Source: Streptomyces agglomeratus
Lineage (GTDB): Bacteria; Actinomycetota; Actinomycetes; Streptomycetales; Streptomycetaceae
Length of the DNA: 64,000 nt
Direction: 5' to 3'
Assembly (NCBI RefSeq): GCF_001746415.1
Contig: NZ_MEHJ01000001.1
Location: forward strand, 2,935,001 to 2,999,000
The notes under the pieces were generated by a model. That model was not told the DNA's origin, did not search any database, and worked only from the letters and a program-made list of their open reading frames with translations. Made by a program: the position numbers and the translations under genes. The number at the start of each line of letters is the position of its first letter. Positions within the stretch are counted from its first letter, which is position 1. This document shows positions 59,123 through 64,000 of the stretch, piece by piece.

Positions 59123-61207
59123 GTGACGCGAACCGCCGCCGCCCGGGCCTTCCTCGGCACACTGCTGGCCGCATGCTGTCTCGCCCTGCCCGCCGCTGGG
59201 GGCGCCCGCGCCGAAGACCCCATCGGCCTCTCCCGCGACGGCCAGATCACCGACAGGGTGGGCGCCCTCGGCGACCGCGACAACGCCGTCGAAGAGGCAC
59301 TCGACCGGCTCTACGACACCCGCCGCGTCCAGCTCTTCGTCGCGTACGTCCGTGACTTCTCCGGGAGATCGGCGCAGAGCTGGGCCGACGACACCGCGGA
59401 GCGCAACGGCCTCGGCCGCGACGACGCGCTGCTCGCCGTCGCCACTCACGACCGGCAGTACGCCTACTCCGTCGACCAGGAATCACGCCTCACCGACGCC
59501 GAGCTCGACGACGTCGCCAGGACCGCCGTCGAGCCCGCGCTGCGGGCGAACGACTGGGCGGGCGCGGCGATCGGCGCGGCGAACGGTTTCGCCGCCGTGC
59601 TCGCCGGCGAGCCCGTACCGGTGCCCGACATCACCCCGGGCCCCGCCGATCCCGGCGCCGGCCCGGACGACGGCGTGAGCGGCGCGGGCGACCTGGTGCT
59701 TCCGGTGGTCCTGGTGGGCGCGGCCGGTGCGCTGGCTGCCTACACGTACGTCCGGCGCAGACGGCGCGCCACCACCCGCACCACCCCGGGACGGCACGCC
59801 CGGAATGCCCAGGAGCCGCAGACGCCGCTGTCGGAACTCGACGCGCGGGCCAGGCGCGAACTCGTCGGGGCGGACGACGCGATCCACACGAGCGAGGAGG
59901 AACTGGGTTTCGCCTCCGCCCAGTTCGGCGAGGAGGCGGCCCGGCCCTTCGCCGAGGCACTCGCGCACGCGAAGAGCGAACTGACCGTCGCCTTCCGGCT
60001 GTGCCAGCAGCTCGACGACGCCCACCCGGAGGACGACGCCACCCGCCGGCGCATGCTCGACGAGATCATCGCCCACTGCGCCGACGCCAACCGCAGGCTC
60101 GACGCCGAGTCGGACTCCTTCGACCGGCTGCGGGCCCTGGAACAGAACGCCCCGCAGGCGCTCGCCGCCGCCGAAGCGGCCTTCCGCGACCTCGTCGGGC
60201 GTACGAGCACGGCCGAAGCCGTGCTGGCCGCCATGCGGCACAGGTACGCCGACTCCGCCGCCGCTCCCGTCGCCGGCCACGCCGAGCAGGCCAAGGACCG
60301 CCTCGCCTTCGCGACCACCAGCCTCACCGAGGCACGCCAGGCCGTGGACGCGGGCGACACGGGCAAGGCGGCCGTGTTCGTGCGGGCGGCCGAGGGCGCC
60401 GTCGGCCAGGCGGCCACGCTCGTCGACGCCGTGGACCGCCGCGCGCGCGAACTCGCCGAGGCGGCGGGCAGACTGCCCGGCGCGCTGACGGAGACCGAGA
60501 CGGACCTCGCCGACGCGCGGGGGCTCCTGGAGGGCGGCGGGGCGACGGCGGACCTCCGGGGGCGCATCGCCCGCGCCGAGTCGGTCGTCGCCGGCGTGCG
60601 GCAGGAGAAGCAGGCGGGGCGGTACGACCCGATCGACGCCCTGCGCCGCGTCGAGGAGGCCGACGCGGTACTGGACGAGGCCCTGGCGGGGGCGCGCGAG
60701 CGCGAGACGGCGGCGCGGCGGGCACGCGCGCTGCTCGACCAGGCGACGTTCGCCGCCCGTTCGTCGATCGGCGCGGCCGCCGGCTACATCGCGACGAACC
60801 GGGGCGGGGTCGGCAGCCAGGCCCGCACCCGCCTCGCGGAGGCGCAGCGGCACCTCGAACGGTCCGCGGCGCTGGCGGCTTCCGACGCGCCGAGCGCGCT
60901 CGCCGAGGCGCAGCAGGCGGACGCGATGGCCCGGCAGGCGCAGAGTCTGGCCGAGCAGGACGTGAGCGGGTACGCCGACCAGTTCGGCGGCGGCGTCGGA
61001 GGCTTCGGTGTGGGAGGCGTGGGCGGCGGCGGTCTGAACGGCGCCGTGCTCGGCGGCATCCTGCTCGGCGGCATCCTCGGCGGCGGCCGGGGCGGCGGCT
61101 TCGGCGGGGGCGGCGGCTTCAGTGGCGGCGGGGGCCTCGGCCGCGGCCCCGGCAGCTTCGGGGGCGGCGGCACGCGGGGCCGCAGAGGCGGCGGCGGCCG
61201 CTTCTGA
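59123..61207 (+). CDS. TPM-domain membrane protein
   Basis: A 694-aa exported membrane protein. The signal peptide (FLGTLLAACCLALPAAGGARA) is followed by a TPM domain (about residues 34-165: GQITDRVGAL, ALDRLYDTRRVQLFVAYVRDFSG, DDALLAVATHDRQYAYSVD). A membrane helix lies at about 190-212 (DLVLPVVLVGAAGALAAYTYV). A long cytoplasmic helical region (about 230-620) has coiled-coil character, and the tail is almost pure Gly with Arg (FGGGGGFSGGGGLG). TPM proteins are linked to photosystem repair in plants and to envelope stress in bacteria. Its position before pspA fits an envelope-stress role. The start is a leaderless GTG. A 20-bp repeat and an IS110 copy now separate it from pspA. Confidence 0.88.
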   Translation: MTRTAAARAFLGTLLAACCLALPAAGGARAEDPIGLSRDGQITDRVGALGDRDNAVEEALDRLYDTRRVQLFVAYVRDFSGRSAQSWADDTAERNGLGRDDALLAVATHDRQYAYSVDQESRLTDAELDDVARTAVEPALRANDWAGAAIGAANGFAAVLAGEPVPVPDITPGPADPGAGPDDGVSGAGDLVLPVVLVGAAGALAAYTYVRRRRRATTRTTPGRHARNAQEPQTPLSELDARARRELVGADDAIHTSEEELGFASAQFGEEAARPFAEALAHAKSELTVAFRLCQQLDDAHPEDDATRRRMLDEIIAHCADANRRLDAESDSFDRLRALEQNAPQALAAAEAAFRDLVGRTSTAEAVLAAMRHRYADSAAAPVAGHAEQAKDRLAFATTSLTEARQAVDAGDTGKAAVFVRAAEGAVGQAATLVDAVDRRARELAEAAGRLPGALTETETDLADARGLLEGGGATADLRGRIARAESVVAGVRQEKQAGRYDPIDALRRVEEADAVLDEALAGARERETAARRARALLDQATFAARSSIGAAAGYIATNRGGVGSQARTRLAEAQRHLERSAALAASDAPSALAEAQQADAMARQAQSLAEQDVSGYADQFGGGVGGFGVGGVGGGGLNGAVLGGILLGGILGGGRGGGFGGGGGFSGGGGLGRGPGSFGGGGTRGRRGGGGRF

Positions 61208-61220
61208 CCCCGCGCACCCA

Positions 61221-61320
61221 CAGGCCCGTACACCTTCCGACCGGCCGTACACCTTCCCACCCGACCGTGCACCTCACGCCCGGCCGTACACCTCACGACC
61301 CGGCCGTACACCTCACGACC
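61221..61320 (+). repeat. five contiguous 20-bp units between TPM gene and pspA
   Basis: Exactly 100 bases made of five 20-base units. The last two (61281-61300, 61301-61320) are identical, CGGCCGTACACCTCACGACC. The first three differ by a few bases. It ends directly before the AAGGAG ribosome site (61321-61326) that originally belonged to pspA. Confidence 0.92.
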
Positions 61321-61342
61321 AAGGAGAATCTCAATGACGAAG
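61321..61342 (+). other. displaced original ribosome site and first codons of pspA
   Basis: AAGGAG and then ATGACGAAG (61334-61342) are the probable native start of pspA: the same nine bases begin the intact pspA at 62755. Translation from this ATG now enters the insertion element. Confidence 0.7.
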
Positions 61343-62545
61343 TCAAGCCGTCTGCGTGACTGGTGGGACGGAGGTGAACAGCCTCTTGTCACGCAGCATC
61401 GCCCACAGGACGTCGACTCGTCGGCGGGCGAGTGCGAGCAGTGCCTGAGTGTGGATCAGCCCCTCGGCGCGTTTCTTGAGGTAGTAGTCCCGCGACGGGC
61501 CCGGCCGCATCATCGCGGACTGCGCGGACATGTAGAAAAGCCAGCGCAGGCGCCGGTTGTAGCGTTTGGGCCGGTGGTAGTTGCCGGTTCTGCGGCCGGA
61601 GTCGCGCGGGACCGGTCCCAGGCCCGCGTGGGAGGCGAGGCGGCCGGCGTCGCGGTAGCCGGACAGGTCGCCGACGATGGCGACGAACTCGGCGCCCAGT
61701 ATCGGGCCCATGCCGGGCATCGATTCGATGATCTCGGCACGCTCGTCGAGGCGGAAGGCCTCGCGGATCTCTCGGTCGTTGTCCTTGATCCGCTCGTCCA
61801 GTGCCAGGAGCTGGTGGGCGAGGTCGCAGACCAGCTTGGCCGCCCGCTTCTCGCCGGGCAGGGCGGTGAGCTGGGACTGGGCGGCCTCGACGGCCTTGGC
61901 CGCGAGTTCTCCGGCGCCACGGACCTTGCGTCGCTCCAGCCAGGTGGTCAGCCGCTTGACGCCGATCCGGCGCAGTGCGGCCGGGGTCTGGTACTCGGTC
62001 AGCATGAGCACCGGGCCCTTGGCGGCGGAGTAGTCGAAGGCCCGCTCCAGCGCGGGGCAGATGCCGACCAGCAGGTCGCGCAGCCGGTTGATCAGCCGGA
62101 CCCGGTCGGCGATCAGGTCACGCCGGTAGCCGGTCAGCAGCTGCAGCGTGGAGACCAGCTCCGGCGGGGTCTCGATCGGAGCGAAGTCGCGGCGCATGCG
62201 GGCCTGGTCGGCGATGACCAGGGCATCCTTGGCATCGGTCTTGCCCTCGCCGCGGTAGGCGCCGGTCATCCGGTTGACGGTGCGGCCGGGAATGTAGACG
62301 ACCTGCTGGCCGTGCGCGATGAGCAAGGCCAGCAGCAGGGCGGAGGCCCGGCCGGGGATGTCCACCGCCCACCGCACCTCGTCGGCCTTCTCGCGTGCCG
62401 TGTCGATCAGAGTCAGGATCTGAGCCTCGTCGTTGAGCACCTTCGTCGAGAACAGTGTCTCGCCGCCGGTGTCCACCGCCACCGCCCAGTGGTGGCCCTT
62501 GCCGGCGTCGATGCCGACCCATATCCGCGCGTGCCGGGTGGTCAA
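61343..62545 (-). CDS. IS110 family transposase (recombinase)
   Basis: A 400-aa recombinase with an N-terminal DEDD/RuvC-like domain and a C-terminal Transposase_20 domain (about residues 255-345: AEIIESMPGMGPILGAEFVAIVGDLSGY, SHAGLGPVPRDSG). Acidic residues at the active site are Asp13 (GIDAGK), Asp62 (AVDIPG), Asp104 and Asp107 (KTDAKDA). As I recall, IS621 has Asp11, Glu60, Asp102 and Asp105, so the spacing is identical but Asp replaces the second, Glu, position. The TTG at 62545 has GGAG eight bases upstream. The TGA lies exactly at the element's edge. The frame is complete, so the copy may be active. Confidence 0.92.
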   Translation of the reverse strand: MTTRHARIWVGIDAGKGHHWAVAVDTGGETLFSTKVLNDEAQILTLIDTAREKADEVRWAVDIPGRASALLLALLIAHGQQVVYIPGRTVNRMTGAYRGEGKTDAKDALVIADQARMRRDFAPIETPPELVSTLQLLTGYRRDLIADRVRLINRLRDLLVGICPALERAFDYSAAKGPVLMLTEYQTPAALRRIGVKRLTTWLERRKVRGAGELAAKAVEAAQSQLTALPGEKRAAKLVCDLAHQLLALDERIKDNDREIREAFRLDERAEIIESMPGMGPILGAEFVAIVGDLSGYRDAGRLASHAGLGPVPRDSGRRTGNYHRPKRYNRRLRWLFYMSAQSAMMRPGPSRDYYLKKRAEGLIHTQALLALARRRVDVLWAMLRDKRLFTSVPPVTQTA

Positions 62546-62754
62546 CCGCGTCGCTCCATTCCTCCGTGACCAGCACTTCCACGGCCCGAAGAACACTCCG
62601 CCGACAGGTCCTTAACCAGCGATGCCCGCAGTTCTCAATCAGCAGTCGGAGCGTCCCGGAGGACCGGGTGGCCATTCTCCTGGAGCCATCAACGGCAACA
62701 ACGCATCAGCCACGCCCGGTCCTCCCGGACCGCCCAACATTCTTAAGGACACGG
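62546..62754 (-). ncRNA. candidate IS110 bridge RNA in the non-coding left end
   Basis: The 209 bases upstream of the transposase are in the position and size range of bridge RNAs of IS110 elements. Arms GGAGGACCGGG (62658-62668) and CCCGGTCCTCC (62715-62725) pair perfectly over 11 bp; four more pairs lie beyond one mismatch. The loop of 46 bases could hold a target- or donor-binding guide. Guide sequences could not be verified, and no promoter was defined. Confidence 0.5.
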
Positions 62755-63465
62755 ATGACGAAGCAGACCATCCTCGGCCGCGTGACCCAGCTCGCGAGGG
62801 CCAACATCAACGCCCTCCTCGACCAGGCCGAGGACCCGCAGAAGATGCTGGACCAGCTGATCCGCGACTACACGGCCAACATCGCGGAGGCGGAGGAGGC
62901 GGTCGCGACCACCATCGGCAACCTCCGGCTCCTGGAGCTGGATCACAAGGAGGACGTCGAGGCGGCCAGGGAGTGGGGCGTCAAGGCGCTCGCCGCCAGC
63001 AGGAAGGCCGACGAGATGCGCGGCTCCGGGCCGGCAGCGGAGGCCGACAGGTTCGACAACCTCGCTAAGGTCGCGCTCCAGCGCCAGCTCCGCTCCGAGA
63101 AGGAGGCGAAGGCCGCCGAGCCGGTCATCGCCCTGCAGACGGAGGTCGTCGACAAGCTCAAGGCCGGTCTCGTCCAGATGAAGACCAAGCTCTCCGAACT
63201 GGCCTCCAAGCGCGACGAACTGGTGGCGCGCGCCAAGTCGGCGCAGGCCCAGAACCAGATGATGGACGCCGTGAAGAACATCGACGTCCTGGACCCGACG
63301 AGCGAGCTCAGCCGCTTCGAGGAGAAGGTGCGCCGCGAGGAGGCGCGGGCCATGGGCAAGCAGGAGCTGGCCGCGTCGTCCCTGGACGCCCAGTTCGAGC
63401 AGCTGGACAGCCTGGGCGACGACGCCGAGATCGAGGCCAGGCTGGCCGCCATGAAGACCCGGTGA
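62755..63465 (+). CDS. pspA: PspA/IM30 family phage shock protein
   Basis: A 236-aa membrane-associated coiled-coil protein of the PspA/Vipp1 family, which coats and repairs stressed inner membrane. It has the N-terminal amphipathic helix (TILGRVTQLARANINALLDQ), then long helices EDPQKMLDQLIRDYTANIAEAEEAV, ALQRQLRSEKEAKAAEPVIALQ, and the end SLGDDAEIEARLAAMK. It is full length. The IS110 element ends directly before its ATG, and a new ribosome site AAGGA (62745-62749) from the element lies five bases upstream. So translation may survive, but the native promoter or read-through from the TPM gene is interrupted. Confidence 0.93.
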   Translation: MTKQTILGRVTQLARANINALLDQAEDPQKMLDQLIRDYTANIAEAEEAVATTIGNLRLLELDHKEDVEAAREWGVKALAASRKADEMRGSGPAAEADRFDNLAKVALQRQLRSEKEAKAAEPVIALQTEVVDKLKAGLVQMKTKLSELASKRDELVARAKSAQAQNQMMDAVKNIDVLDPTSELSRFEEKVRREEARAMGKQELAASSLDAQFEQLDSLGDDAEIEARLAAMKTR

Positions 63466-63471
63466 CGGGTG

Positions 63472-64000
63472 TCAGAAGAGGCTCAGCAGCTGATCGACAC
63501 TGAGCTCGGCCTTCTCCGCCTCCCCCGTCGGCAGCGCGAGTTCGAACCACACCGTCTTCCCGCGAGGGGTGCGCCGCGACCCCCACGCGGCGCTGAGCAG
63601 TCCCACCAGCTGGAGCCCGCGCCCGCCCTCGTCGGTGTCGCGGGCGCGGCGCCGGCGCGGCTGCACGAGCCCCGCGTCCCACACCTCGCACACGAGCGTA
63701 CGGTCGAGGAGCAGCCGGAGCCTGATGTCGCCCTCGCCGTACCGGAGCGCATTGGTGACGAGCTCGCTGACCAGCAGTTCCGTGGTGTCCACCAGGTCTT
63801 CGAGCCCCCAGGTGACCAGCTGCCCCCGGGCCAGTTCCCGCGCCCGGCCGACCGAGCGCGGCTCGCGCGGCAGCGACCAGTCGCCCACCGACTCGGCGGG
63901 CATCCCCTGGATGCGGGCCATGAGCAGGGCGATGTCGTCCTCGCCGTGCCGGGTGTCGAGCGTGTTCAGTACGTGGTCGCAGACGTCTTCCAGGGGGCGC
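63472..64000 (-). CDS. SpoIIE-type phosphatase / HATPase anti-sigma regulator, 3' part (continues beyond window)
   Basis: The frame is open to the right edge, so the gene is cut by the window. The visible 175 residues begin with the end of a PP2C/SpoIIE phosphatase (LNTLDTRHGEDDIALLMAR). A complete HATPase_c_2 kinase domain follows (LVDTTELLVSELVTNALRYG, the N box; VCEVWDAG; DEGGRGLQLVGLLSAAWG, the G box). Such fused proteins of Streptomyces act on anti-sigma antagonists by dephosphorylation and phosphorylation. The ATG at 63921 is internal and not the start. It is convergent with pspA, six bases apart. Confidence 0.85.
   Translation of the reverse strand, partial: RPLEDVCDHVLNTLDTRHGEDDIALLMARIQGMPAESVGDWSLPREPRSVGRARELARGQLVTWGLEDLVDTTELLVSELVTNALRYGEGDIRLRLLLDRTLVCEVWDAGLVQPRRRRARDTDEGGRGLQLVGLLSAAWGSRRTPRGKTVWFELALPTGEAEKAELSVDQLLSLF

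Larger units (their letters stand above)
61343..62754 (-). mobile_element. IS110-family insertion sequence (about 1.41 kb)
   Basis: The element lies between two copies of ATGACGAAG (61334-61342 and 62755-62763). It holds a DEDD-type IS110 transposase on the minus strand and a 209-base non-coding end upstream of it. No terminal inverted repeats were seen, as expected for IS110. The exact ends are inferred from the flanking repeat; one repeat copy could belong to the element. Confidence 0.85.

Noticed and set aside
61221..61320. CRISPR array
   Set aside because: The 20-bp units are directly adjacent with no spacers, and no cas genes lie nearby.
61334..62569. Open frame of 411 codons on the plus strand, starting at the old pspA ATG
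   Set aside because: It lies wholly antisense to the IS110 transposase and shows no domain. It is a by-product of GC-rich codon bias.

Overview
The window is a GC-rich actinobacterial chromosome segment, most likely from Streptomyces or a close relative. The evidence is: GC-biased third codon positions; many GTG and TTG starts; many genes whose start codon sits 5-7 bases after a TAnnnT -10 box (leaderless genes); a mycothiol biosynthesis gene (mshB); a BldK-type oligopeptide permease region; and a SigR-type (GGGAAT-N18-GTTG) promoter. Nearly all of it reads as conserved core chromosome. I see no tRNA, rRNA, CRISPR array, prophage or biosynthetic gene cluster. The one clear mobile element is an IS110-family insertion near the right edge.

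Layout. 0-9.5 kb: alpha/beta hydrolase, NYN nuclease-like protein, a 50-aa protein under a SigR-type promoter, MarC, PHP phosphoesterase, DUF6758, SUFU-domain protein, CorA Mg/Co channel, EamA transporter, a small conserved protein and an LppX/LprG-like lipoprotein. 9.6-12.8 kb: MgtE_N/CBS protein, DUF1003 protein and Mrp ATPase, probably one transcription unit. 12.8-18.7 kb: the envelope-stress locus sigE - anti-sigma - htrA - tatB, with a divergent O-methyltransferase. 18.8-29.8 kb: DUF3117, enoyl-CoA hydratase, Tag, DivIVA-domain protein, FolP2-type protein, LOG-family protein, DapE, a lysozyme-fold protein, an Ala/Lys-rich exported protein, DapC, seven-iron ferredoxin, GNAT and SirB1-family protein. 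29.9-36 kb: PG_binding_4 membrane protein, DUF6113, MshB, a small membrane protein and an S9 peptidase. 36.3-48.8 kb: two paralogous five-gene oligopeptide permease operons (lipoprotein, two permeases, two ATPases), with a lower-GC secreted protein gene on the opposite strand between them. 49.2-53.7 kb: TypA/BipA and an LpqW-like lipoprotein. 54-58.9 kb: a small coiled-coil protein, succinate dehydrogenase sdhCAB and arylamine N-acetyltransferase. 59.1-64 kb: TPM-domain protein, a five-unit 20-bp repeat, the IS110 element inserted exactly at the pspA start codon, PspA, and the 3' part of a SpoIIE-type phosphatase/kinase gene.

Gene order from corA through mrp, tatB-htrA-rseA-sigE, O-methyltransferase, DUF3117, tag, folP2, LOG, dapE, dapC, fdxC, mshB, typA and lpqW agrees with what I remember of Mycobacterium tuberculosis Rv1165-Rv1240, so most of the window is an ancient actinobacterial block. 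Three functional groups stand out: envelope stress and export (SigE, anti-sigma, HtrA, TatB, PspA), lysine/diaminopimelate synthesis (DapE, DapC), and peptide uptake (two opp operons).

The most unusual things seen are: (1) the IS110 insertion flanked by a 9-bp repeat that is itself the start of pspA, with a structured 209-nt non-coding end that is a candidate bridge RNA; (2) a probable one-base frameshift at the start of one oppD gene; (3) six separate short tandem repeats, each lying directly after a stop codon; (4) two strong ECF-type promoter matches. I did not find a wholly new system that I could defend from sequence alone.
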